A stretch of DNA of 57,468 nt from an uncultured Clostridium sp. (GTDB taxonomy: Bacteria; Bacillota; Clostridia; TANB77; CAG-508). Both the position numbers and the translations under genes were made by a program. The first letter of the stretch is position 1; the number at the start of each line of letters is the position of its first letter. Shown piece after piece: positions 45,636-53,625 of this stretch. The notes beneath the pieces are model-generated. The model saw only the letters and a program-made list of their open reading frames with translations. It was not told where the DNA came from and ran no database searches. The stretch is from positions 1 to 57,468 of the forward strand of contig CAKNNA010000005.1 of the NCBI GenBank assembly GCA_930989765.1. The letters are read 5' to 3'.

Positions 45636-46205
45636 ATGAATAAAACGAAAAGAAAAATATTTGAAACCTCGATGAAATTATTTGCAGAAAAAGGCTATGA
45701 TGCAACAAGTATTGAAGAAATAACAGCAACAGTAGGAGTTGCAAAAGGGACACTTTATTATCATTTTTCAAGCAAAGAAGAAATATTTAATTTTCTAATA
45801 GAAGAAGGAATGAAACTTTTACAAAATAGTATAGATATAAAAACATCAAAACTTCCAAACTATATAGATAAATTAAAAGCAATAATATTAATACAAATAA
45901 AAATTGTTGCAAGATATGAAGACCTAATAACGATTTTGCTGAGCCAATTTTATGGAAAAGAAGCAAGAAATCAAAAATGCCAAAAGCACATTTATGAATA
46001 CATAAGTAAAATAGAAAAAATTGTAAAAGAGGGAATAGAAAAAAAGCAAATAAAACAAGGAAATGCTAAAGTTATAGCATCAGAAATATATGGATTAATA
46101 GGGTCAGGGTTAGTATACAAAATGAGAAGTGAAGATTTTGATATAATGAAACTATATCATGAATTTGAAAACACAATTATAGAAGGTTTAAAAATAAAGG
46201 GGTAG
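45636..46205 (+). CDS. TetR-family transcriptional regulator
   Basis: A 189-residue regulator. The N-terminal helix-turn-helix is classical: IFETSMKLFAEKGYDATSIEEI, then AKGTLYYHFSSKEEIFNFLI. The C-terminal half is the helical ligand-binding domain. It is five bases upstream of a fatty-acyl-CoA synthetase gene, so it most likely senses an acyl-CoA or fatty acid and controls its own operon in the manner of FadR/FapR-like TetR regulators. I could not identify an operator. Confidence 0.92.
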   Translation: MNKTKRKIFETSMKLFAEKGYDATSIEEITATVGVAKGTLYYHFSSKEEIFNFLIEEGMKLLQNSIDIKTSKLPNYIDKLKAIILIQIKIVARYEDLITILLSQFYGKEARNQKCQKHIYEYISKIEKIVKEGIEKKQIKQGNAKVIASEIYGLIGSGLVYKMRSEDFDIMKLYHEFENTIIEGLKIKG

Positions 46206-46210
46206 AAATT

Positions 46211-47923
46211 ATGAGAGAGCCAATTTATAAAGTTGAAAAATATAAAGACATAAAAGATATGCTTAAAAAATCTGGAGAAAAATATGGAGATAGAACTGCA
46301 TATTTTTTAAAAACAGAAGAAAATAATTTTAAAGAAATTACACATAAACAATTTAGAGACGAAATTAATTACTTAGGAACAAAATTAATAGATATGGGAT
46401 TAAAAAATAAGAGAATAGCAGTAATTGGTGAAAATTGTTATGAATGGGGAGTAAGTTATTTAGCGGTAGTTACGGGGACAGGTATAGTTGTACCACTTGA
46501 TAAATCACTTCCAGAAAATGAAATAAGAAGTCTAATTGAAAGGTCAGAAGTTGAAGCAATTTTTTATACAGATAAATATGATGAAATAATGGAAAAAATC
46601 AAACTAGAAAACAACACTAAACTTAAATTTTTTATTTCAATGTCAAATGAAGAAAATAAAAATGATATTTATTCAACTAAAGTTTTAAAAGAAGAGGGAA
46701 AAGAGCTACTAGAAAATGGTGATAAAAGATTTATTGATGCAACCATAGATGCAAACAGTATGGGAATAATGTTGTTTACATCTGGAACAACAGCAATGTC
46801 AAAAGCAGTAATGTTATCACATAATAATATAGTAAGCAATTTATTTGATATAACATCTGTTATAAAATTAGTACCAGAAGATAAAATGTTATCATTTTTA
46901 CCACTTCACCATACATTTGAATCAACAGTAGGATTTTTATACCCAATATCTTGTGGATGTTCAATATACTTTTGTGAAGGAATAAGACATATTGGAGAAA
47001 ATATAAAAGAATATAATATATCAGCTATGATATCAGTACCAGCATTATTTGAAGGAATGTTCAAACAAGTAAAAAGAACAATTCAAAAACAAGGAAAATG
47101 GGAAAAGGTACAAAAAGGTATAAAGATTAGCAGATTTTTATTAAAGTTTGGAATAGATATAAGGCAAAAAATATTCAAAGAGATCCATGAAGCAATAGGA
47201 CCAAATTTAAGACTACTAGTAGCAGGAGGAGCAGCAATGGATCCAGAAACAGAACAAGCCTTCAACGACTTAGGGTTTTGCTTATATCAAGGTTATGGAT
47301 TAACAGAAACATCACCAGTTGTAGCAGCAGAAGATGACAAATTTAGAAAAGTAGGATCAATCGGAAAAGCATTTCCAAGTTTAGATGTAAAAATAGAGAG
47401 CCCTAACGAAGATGGAATAGGTGAATTAATGGTAAAAGGTCCAACAGTAATGCTTGGCTACTATGAAAATAGCGAAGCAACTAAAGAAGTAATAGAAAAA
47501 GATGGATATTTCCACACAGGAGATTTAGCAAAAATAGATAAAGAAGGATATATTTTTATTACAGGAAGAAAGAAATTTGTAATAGTACTAAAAAATGGAA
47601 AAAACATATTCCCAGAAGAATTAGAAGTTTTAGTAAATAAAATAGATGGAGTAAAAGAAAGCTTTGTATATGGAAAGCCAGAAGATGATGGAGACTATAA
47701 AATTTGTGTAAAAATAGTATATGATAAAGAAACTATGAAAGAAAAGTTTAAAGCAGAAGATGAAAAAACTATTAAAGAAATATTATGGAATGAAGTAAAA
47801 CGCATAAATAAACAAATGCCAGCTTACAAATATATTAGGGATTTAATAATTACAGATAAAGAGCTTATAAAAACTACAACTCAAAAAATAAAAAGATTTG
47901 AGGAGATAAAAACAGTATTATAG
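46211..47923 (+). CDS. Long-chain acyl-CoA synthetase (AMP-binding enzyme)
   Basis: A 570-residue ANL-superfamily ligase. The P-loop LFTSGTTAMSKAVMLSH, the YQGYGLTETSPV motif, the hinge motif YFHTGDLAKID and the C-terminal lysine region (KTTTQKIKRFEE) are all present. It resembles long-chain fatty acid-CoA ligases (FadD type), activating fatty acids to acyl-CoA via acyl-AMP. It is co-transcribed with the TetR gene. Confidence 0.93.
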   Translation: MREPIYKVEKYKDIKDMLKKSGEKYGDRTAYFLKTEENNFKEITHKQFRDEINYLGTKLIDMGLKNKRIAVIGENCYEWGVSYLAVVTGTGIVVPLDKSLPENEIRSLIERSEVEAIFYTDKYDEIMEKIKLENNTKLKFFISMSNEENKNDIYSTKVLKEEGKELLENGDKRFIDATIDANSMGIMLFTSGTTAMSKAVMLSHNNIVSNLFDITSVIKLVPEDKMLSFLPLHHTFESTVGFLYPISCGCSIYFCEGIRHIGENIKEYNISAMISVPALFEGMFKQVKRTIQKQGKWEKVQKGIKISRFLLKFGIDIRQKIFKEIHEAIGPNLRLLVAGGAAMDPETEQAFNDLGFCLYQGYGLTETSPVVAAEDDKFRKVGSIGKAFPSLDVKIESPNEDGIGELMVKGPTVMLGYYENSEATKEVIEKDGYFHTGDLAKIDKEGYIFITGRKKFVIVLKNGKNIFPEELEVLVNKIDGVKESFVYGKPEDDGDYKICVKIVYDKETMKEKFKAEDEKTIKEILWNEVKRINKQMPAYKYIRDLIITDKELIKTTTQKIKRFEEIKTVL

Positions 47924-47979
47924 AAAACCTTCTTATTAAAATAAAGAATGCTTAAAATATTAAAAATATTCATTTAAAA

Positions 47980-48019
47980 TGTAACAAAAATGTAACATAA
48001 TTGTAACTAAAATGTAAAC
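47980..48019 (+). promoter_or_regulatory. Four tandem TGTAAC boxes at 11-bp pitch (WalR/PhoP-like)
   Basis: TGTAAC at 47980, 47991 and 48002 and TGTAAA at 48013, each exactly 11 bases from the last. Two adjacent copies reproduce the WalR consensus TGTWAH-N5-TGTWAH. The -10 of the next gene is TATAAT at 48062-48067. Confidence 0.75.
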
Positions 48020-48127
48020 AAAAAATAAGCATATTCACTTGTAGTTTTTTGTTACATAATGTATAATAATAAATGAAATGAGTAGAAAAAAAAGCAATAT
48101 ATGTTAGGATAAAGGAGGTAGTTTACA

Positions 48128-49027
48128 ATGTCTAAATCTGGCATAGTAAACGTGAGAATGGTGATCACGGAAGAAAAAATATTATCAAATATAGATAAAG
48201 TACAAAAATTAATAAACCCTAAAAGTAAAAAGCAAATTGTACAATTAGAAGAAGATACATATTTTAAAGATATGGTAGAATCTATAAAAACATATTTAAA
48301 TGAATATCCAAAAAAGAAAAACTTTCCAAGTAGTGTATATAAAGCAGCATATGGATTAGTAGAATTTGCAACAAACCAATTTGAAGAAAATACAAAAAGA
48401 ATTGAAGAATTAATAAGACAAAGAGAAGAAAACATAGCATTAGCTGGAAAATTAAAAGACCTAGTAGAAGCTGCAGAAAATAAAGAAAAAGACTGGAAAG
48501 ATAGAGTAAAAGAAGCAGAAGAAAGTTTTTCAGAAGATATAATAGAAACACTAAACATAGTAGGAAAAGCAAAAGGACAGAAATCACAAAATTATCAAGA
48601 TGCTATGAAATTACTACATGCTAGAATAAATAATCTAGAATCAAACTTACACATAGAAATAGATATGGAAAGAATTGAAGACAGATCAAAAGCATTAAGT
48701 TATATAGGCATAGAAGTAGCAGATGCATTAAAATCAATTCCAACACCAGTAGAAGAAACAAGACAAGAAATAAATATGGCAGAAGTATTAGAGCCAGAAA
48801 CAGAAGTAGAAAAATCAAATGAAAATGTAGCCATAGAAGAAAACAAAGAAGAACAAAAAGTAGAAGAATTAAAACAAGAATATATTGAGCAAACAACATT
48901 TGAAAAGAAACCATCACTATGGCAAAGATTTAAAAATAGTAAATTTGTAAGAGCAATAAGATATGTGATGAAGATTAGAGTAGTATTAGATTATCCAGCA
49001 TTACCAGAAGGCAATAATCAAAATTAA
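48128..49027 (+). CDS. Coiled-coil hypothetical protein under the tandem box
   Basis: A 299-residue, mostly helical, charged protein (MSKSGIVNVRMVITEEKI at the start). A central coiled coil (about 90-200) is followed by an acidic linker rich in Glu and Val (about 215-260) and a basic C-terminal segment (KPSLWQRFKNSKFVRAIRYV) that could lie on a membrane or nucleic acid. No family is recognised. It has a strong AAAGGAGG site and its own promoter with WalR-like boxes, hinting at a cell-wall role. Confidence 0.75.
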   Translation: MSKSGIVNVRMVITEEKILSNIDKVQKLINPKSKKQIVQLEEDTYFKDMVESIKTYLNEYPKKKNFPSSVYKAAYGLVEFATNQFEENTKRIEELIRQREENIALAGKLKDLVEAAENKEKDWKDRVKEAEESFSEDIIETLNIVGKAKGQKSQNYQDAMKLLHARINNLESNLHIEIDMERIEDRSKALSYIGIEVADALKSIPTPVEETRQEINMAEVLEPETEVEKSNENVAIEENKEEQKVEELKQEYIEQTTFEKKPSLWQRFKNSKFVRAIRYVMKIRVVLDYPALPEGNNQN

Positions 49028-49127
49028 TAAGCAAAACAAATGAACAAATAAATTCCAAAAGAAAAAAATAAAAGAGCAAAAGAAAAAATAAGAAGTAATG
49101 CAAAAGAAAATAATACAAAAGAAAATG

Positions 49128-49171
49128 AAAAGCAAATATTGTACTACAAAAAGTATAATATTTGCTTTTTC
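49128..49171 (+). terminator. Terminator after the coiled-coil gene
   Basis: AAAAGCAAATATT (49128-49140) pairs with AATATTTGCTTTT (49157-49169), followed by TT. Confidence 0.85.
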
Positions 49172-49240
49172 AAGTAAATAAAAATACTTATACTAAAATA
49201 TAACATAAAAAAACTAAATAATAGTAAAAAAGGAAAAAAC

Positions 49241-49852
49241 ATGGAAATAGATAAAATAGAAAAAAACAAAAATAGAATAATAGGAAAAAAAGTAGAATAT
49301 TTTAAACAAATAGAATCAACACATACATATGCCAAAACAATAGCAAATATCAAAACTAATAATGGAAAAATAATAATAGCAGAAAATCAAACCAAAGGAC
49401 AAGGAACAAAAGGAGCTAATTGGCATACAGGAAAAGAAAAAAATATAGCAATAACAATTATATTAAATAACAAATTACATCTAGAAAACATTCAAGGAAT
49501 AACAATAAAAATTGCAGAAATTATGAAAAATGTAATAAAAAAACTATATAATATAAATTTAAAAATAAAAAAGCCAAATGATTTAATGTTAAATAATAAA
49601 AAAATATGTGGTATATTAACAGAAATAAGTACAATAGGCGAAAAAATAAATTATATGTTAATAAGTTTAGGATTTAATGTAAATGAAGAAAAATTCCCAG
49701 AAGAAATAGAAAATATAGCAACATCTTTAAAAAAAGAATACAATAAAGAATTTAAAAGAGAAGACATAATAATAACATTTATAGAAGACTTAGAAATGTC
49801 AATTTGTCCATTTGTGGACAGGTACCTGTCCACAAATGGACAAATGAAATAG
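49241..49852 (+). CDS. birA: Biotin-protein ligase catalytic domain, 3' end replaced by a palindrome
   Basis: A 203-residue protein with the biotin-ligase core: GQGTKGANWHTGKEKNIAITI (biotinyl-AMP loop) and KKPNDLMLNNKKICGILTEI (lysine motif). It has no N-terminal DNA-binding domain, so it is a ligase rather than a repressor. The protein ends abruptly in MSICPFVDRYLSTNGQMK, encoded by a 44-bp perfect palindrome. The last helix and the small C-terminal barrel domain usual for BirA are missing. It may be a truncated but active ligase or a decaying gene. Confidence 0.8.
   Translation: MEIDKIEKNKNRIIGKKVEYFKQIESTHTYAKTIANIKTNNGKIIIAENQTKGQGTKGANWHTGKEKNIAITIILNNKLHLENIQGITIKIAEIMKNVIKKLYNINLKIKKPNDLMLNNKKICGILTEISTIGEKINYMLISLGFNVNEEKFPEEIENIATSLKKEYNKEFKREDIIITFIEDLEMSICPFVDRYLSTNGQMK
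49802..49845. repeat. 44-bp perfect palindrome inside the birA 3' end
   Basis: Two 22-base arms meet at GGTACC. The left arm is ATTTGTCCATTTGTGG then ACAGGT, and the right arm is its exact reverse complement. It encodes the aberrant BirA tail and could terminate transcription in both directions toward deoD. Confidence 0.92.
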
Positions 49853-49867
49853 ACAACCAAATGGACA

Positions 49868-50590
49868 CTAAAAGAATAAACTAGACTCAAGTGCTAATAT
49901 AATCATGTTTTTAAGACCAGTTTCTCTTTCTTTTTGTGTTGCAATTTTATCAATGAATTCAGAATCTACTACACTCATTAAACAAGAAGCTTTTTTGCCT
50001 AAAAGTTTGGCAACATAAAATAAAGAAAAGGCCTCCATTTCAGCAGCACAAGGTTTAATTTCTTTTGGAATTCTTTCCATAAATTTAGGTTTATCAGTCA
50101 TATATACATCAAAACAATCAGTACAAATTGTATCTCCTTCATATAATGGTAAATTTAATTTTTTTGCAGTAGATGATATAATTTTATTTAAATTCTCATC
50201 TGAAGAAACTAAGTGACAATCATCATTATTAAGAGTATAAGCAAAGTTACTTTCTGAATATACGCGATTTGAAAGTACAATATCAAATAATTTAAGTTCT
50301 GGCAGATATCCTCCACAAGAGCCAATACGAATAATATTTTGAACTCCATAAATTTTATATAATTCATAACAATAAATTCCCATACTAGGCATACCCATTC
50401 CTGATGCCATAACAGTAAGCTGTTTTCCCTTATATTTTCCAGTATATGCATATGCACATCTTACCGAATTAACAAGTTTTGCATCATCTAAAAAATTTTC
50501 AGCAATAAATTTTGCCCTTAATGGGTCACCTGGCATTATAACAGTTTCTGCAATTTCACCTAAAGCTGCTTCATTGTGTGGTGTTGACAT
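49868..50590 (-). CDS. deoD: Purine-nucleoside phosphorylase DeoD type
   Basis: A 240-residue hexameric-type PNP. It shows the N-terminal MSTPHNEAALGEIAETVIMPGDP motif, RIGSCGGYLP (phosphate binding), and EMEAFSLFYVAKLLGKKA with the ribose-binding Glu. It phosphorolyses purine nucleosides to base plus (deoxy)ribose-1-phosphate. Length is normal. It is convergent with birA, with only 15 bases between the two stop codons. Confidence 0.96.
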   Translation of the reverse strand: MSTPHNEAALGEIAETVIMPGDPLRAKFIAENFLDDAKLVNSVRCAYAYTGKYKGKQLTVMASGMGMPSMGIYCYELYKIYGVQNIIRIGSCGGYLPELKLFDIVLSNRVYSESNFAYTLNNDDCHLVSSDENLNKIISSTAKKLNLPLYEGDTICTDCFDVYMTDKPKFMERIPKEIKPCAAEMEAFSLFYVAKLLGKKASCLMSVVDSEFIDKIATQKERETGLKNMIILALESSLFF

Positions 50591-50709
50591 ATAAACTCCT
50601 CCTTTAGAAATATTATCTCTAATTTTTTTAAAATTATAACAATAAAAAATATATAAAGCAAGGGAAAGATTAGTTAATTATACTTTTTTTCTGATTATGT
50701 AATAACTGC

Positions 50710-50738
50710 TTGAAAAAAATAATAAGTTGTGATATAAG
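50710..50738 (+). promoter_or_regulatory. Promoter for prpC-prkC
   Basis: TTGAAA (50710-50715), a 17-base spacer and TATAAG (50733-50738), 54 bases before the prpC start. Confidence 0.6.
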
Positions 50739-50792
50739 ATATAATAGCAAAATAAAGAATTGAATAAAAGCTAGAAGAACTGAGGTGAAATA

Positions 50793-51527
50793 ATGATAAA
50801 GGCATATGCTAAGTCAGATATTGGCAAAGTACGTGAAATGAATCAAGATAGTTTTTATATATCAAACTCATTAGACGAAGTACAATTATACATGCTTGCA
50901 GATGGAATGGGTGGCTATAATGGTGGAGAAATAGCAAGCAAACTTGCTATACAAACAGCTAAAAGTTACATAGAAAATAATTTTAAAGAAGTTCCAAAAG
51001 ATAGAGATAGTATCATACAACTATTAGGAAGTAGTATGGAATATGCCAATATGGTAGTATATGAAAAATCCAAAGAAAATCCGGAATTAGAAGGCATGGG
51101 TACTACTTTAGAAATTTGTTTAATATATAATAATAAAGTATATATAGGTCATATAGGAGACAGCAGAATTTATAGAATTAGAAAAGAGATAATAAGGAAA
51201 TTAACACAAGACCATAGTTATGTACAAAAATTAGTAAAAGACGGAACAATAACTAAAGAAGAAGCAGAGCATCACCCACAAAAAAATATGTTAATGAAAG
51301 CATTAGGATGTAATGCATTTATAGAGCCAGATGTAATGGTAAAAGGATTTTTAAAAGATGATATATTAGTAATTTCATCAGATGGATTAACAAACCTAGT
51401 AAAACAAGAAGAAATCTATAAAATAGCAAAAAAAGACTTTGAACAAGCACCAAAAGAATTTGTAAAACTTGCAAATGATAGAGGGGGATATGATAATATA
51501 ACAGTAATAGTTATAAAAAATATATAG
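50793..51527 (+). CDS. prpC: PP2C-family protein phosphatase (PrpC/Stp)
   Basis: A 244-residue PPM-family phosphatase. It begins AYAKSDIGKVREMNQDSFY, with metal-binding Asp in LADGMGGYNGG, GDSRIYRI, and ISSDGLTNLV with the final GGYDNITVI block. It dephosphorylates PrkC and its substrates. It lies 38 bases upstream of prkC, the standard order in Firmicutes. Confidence 0.96.
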   Translation: MIKAYAKSDIGKVREMNQDSFYISNSLDEVQLYMLADGMGGYNGGEIASKLAIQTAKSYIENNFKEVPKDRDSIIQLLGSSMEYANMVVYEKSKENPELEGMGTTLEICLIYNNKVYIGHIGDSRIYRIRKEIIRKLTQDHSYVQKLVKDGTITKEEAEHHPQKNMLMKALGCNAFIEPDVMVKGFLKDDILVISSDGLTNLVKQEEIYKIAKKDFEQAPKEFVKLANDRGGYDNITVIVIKNI

Positions 51528-51565
51528 CAGTCTACATAAAAACATAATTTAAGGAGAGATTAAAT

Positions 51566-53555
51566 ATGAATTTAGAAGGGAAATTGTTAGGGAGCAGATA
51601 TGAAATAGTCCAAAAAGTAGGAAATGGACGGAATGGCAATAGTATATAAAGCAAGAGATATAGTATTAAATAGATATGTAGCAGTAAAAGTTTTAAGAGA
51701 TGAATTCACAACAGATGAAGAATTTATAAAAAGATTTGAAACAGAAGCACAATCTGCTGCAAGACTAACACATGCAAATATTGTATCTATATATGATGTC
51801 GGAGTAGATAATGGAATTTATTATATAGTAATGGAGCTAATCCAAGGAAAAACCCTAAAAGAAATAATAATAGAAGAGCAAGGACCTTTACCTTGGAAAT
51901 GGTCTGTAAATGTTGCTATACAAATAGCACAAGCACTAGAGGTAGCTCATAGAAACAACATAATACATAGAGATATAAAACCACATAATATAATAATAAC
52001 AGAAGATGGAGTTGCTAAAGTAACAGATTTTGGAATAGCAAAAGCAGTATCAAATTCTACCATAACAGCATTTGGAAAAACAATAGGCTCTGTACACTAT
52101 TTTTCACCAGAACATGCAAGGGGAGGATATACAGATGCAAAATCAGATTTATATTCACTTGGAGTAGTAATGTATGAAATGGTAACAGGAAGAGTACCAT
52201 TTGATGCAGATACACCAGTATCTGTAGCACTAAAACATATGCAAGAAGACCCTAATCCGCCAAAAGAAATAAATCCACATCTTCCAGATGCAATAGATAA
52301 AATTATAATGAAAGCACTAAAAAAAGACCCTAATTTAAGATATCAAACAGCAACAGAAATGCTACAAGATTTAAAAATGGCACTTAAAAACCCATCAGGT
52401 GATTTTGTTGAAGAAGTAGAATATGACCCAACAGCAGAAACACAAAAAATGGATTCATATAAAAATGTACAAAATAGAGTAGAAAAAGAAAGCAAGCCAG
52501 ATGGAAAATTTAAAACATTTATAAAAACACACAAAGTATTAAGTGCTTTTATAGGAATAATATTATTATTTTGTATAGCATTTGGAGGAACACTTGCAGT
52601 ATTAAATATAACAAATCCAAAAGAGGTACAGATTCCAAACTTAGTAGGAAAAACAGAAGAAGAAGCAAGAAAAGAAGCAGAGGACTTAAAACTAGAATTT
52701 GAAGTAAAAAGTGAAGAATATAATAAAGATGTAGAAGAAGGTAAAGTAATTAGTCAAGACCCGACATACCATGAAAATTACAATGTAAAAGAAAAGAGTA
52801 AAATTTCAGTAGTAATAAGTAAAGGAACAGAAAAAACTACTGTGCCAAAAGTTGTAGGAAAAACAGAAGAAGAAGCTATAAAAGCATTAGAAGATGCAAA
52901 ATTAAAAGCAGAAGTAATTGAAGAAACAAGTAAAACAGTACAAGAAGGATATGTAATAAGTCAAGAAACAGAAGAAAATGCAGAAATCGCAGCAGGAGAT
53001 ACTGTAAAAATACATGTAAGTATTGGAACAGGCATAAAACAAGTAACAGTAGTAAGTGTAATAGGTCAAGATGAAGCACAAGCAAAGAAAACATTAGAAG
53101 ATTTAGGATTAAAAGTTACAATTAGTTATGTAAGCAGTACAGTAGATAATGGAAAAGTATCAAAACAAAGCTTAGACAGTGGAAAAGTAGTAGATGAAGG
53201 AACAGGAATAACATTAACAGTAAATAAAGTAGCAGAAACTAAAACAGTAAAAGTAAAAATAAATGTAAAAGCAATTACAGGAGGATATACAGAAAACAAT
53301 AATAACAATACAAATGGAACAAATTCATCAAATACACAAGCATCAAATAATAAGAGTAAAACAGTTGATATAAAATTAAATGATGAAAGAAGGACTGGAG
53401 TAAGCAAAAATGAAACAGATTATAATATAGATTTAAGTGGAAAAGAAGGAGAATCAATAACAGTTACTCTAACAGTTACAGAAAATGGTGAAGAAATATA
53501 TAGCTCAAGTAAACCACTTACATTTGGAAGTCAAGATACAATTTCATTTAATTAA
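51566..53555 (+). CDS. prkC: Serine/threonine kinase PrkC with PASTA repeats, one CGG +1 shift
   Basis: The ATG at 51566 (AAGGAGAG upstream) gives MNLEGKLLGSRYEIVQKVGNG and then CGG at codon 22; in the zero frame a TAA follows six codons later. Skipping the C gives VGNG-G-MAIVYKA, exactly the glycine-rich loop GxGGMA invariant in this kinase family, and a 662-residue protein. Lys41, the HRD aspartate (136) and the DFG aspartate (154) are present. A membrane helix lies at about 324-348, followed by three PASTA domains that bind peptidoglycan, then a Thr/Asn-rich tail. PrkC triggers germination in response to muropeptides. Without the shift the ATP loop is destroyed, so a functional kinase needs it. 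Confidence 0.95.
51629..51631 (+). other. CGG +1 recoding site in prkC (glycine-rich loop)
   Basis: The context is AAT GGA CGG AAT GGC. Skipping the C gives GGA-GGA (Gly-Gly) within GNGGMA. This is the clearest residue assignment of the nine. Confidence 0.93.
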
Positions 53556-53575
53556 ATAATATAAAAAAGAAAGGA

Positions 53576-53608
53576 GCAAGAGAATAAATAAAATATTTAT
53601 TCTCTTGC
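53576..53608 (+). other. 15-bp hairpin between the ribosome site and the rsgA start
   Basis: GCAAGAGAATAAATA pairs perfectly with TATTTATTCTCTTGC over a three-base loop. It begins at the last G of AAAGGAG (53570-53576) and ends 17 bases before the rsgA ATG. It is either a terminator of prkC or a structure that brings the ribosome site close to the start. Confidence 0.75.
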
Positions 53609-53625
53609 AGTACTTAAAAGAAAAA

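Noticed and set aside
49651..49890. Minus-strand ORF across the birA palindrome
   Set aside because: It exists only because the palindrome encodes the same peptide on both strands; it lacks a ribosome site and overlaps birA entirely.
1238..51631. The nine frameshifts as sequencing or assembly errors
   Set aside because: None lies in a homopolymer and all create the same in-phase CGG before a glycine codon. Error indels would be spread over contexts, especially the abundant A runs, where no frameshift is seen. Raw reads would still be the decisive test.
1238..51631. Simple reassignment of CGG to another amino acid (as Trp or Gln in some lineages)
   Set aside because: Reading CGG as any amino acid keeps the zero frame, which ends at a stop within a few to about 26 codons at all nine sites. 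Only a +1 change restores the proteins.
827..53555. The split genes as pseudogenes
   Set aside because: Each has exactly one kind of lesion, normal total length and intact catalytic residues, and includes genes expected to be needed (whiA, sigK, prkC). The real pseudogene at 28686 shows stops and indels of other kinds.
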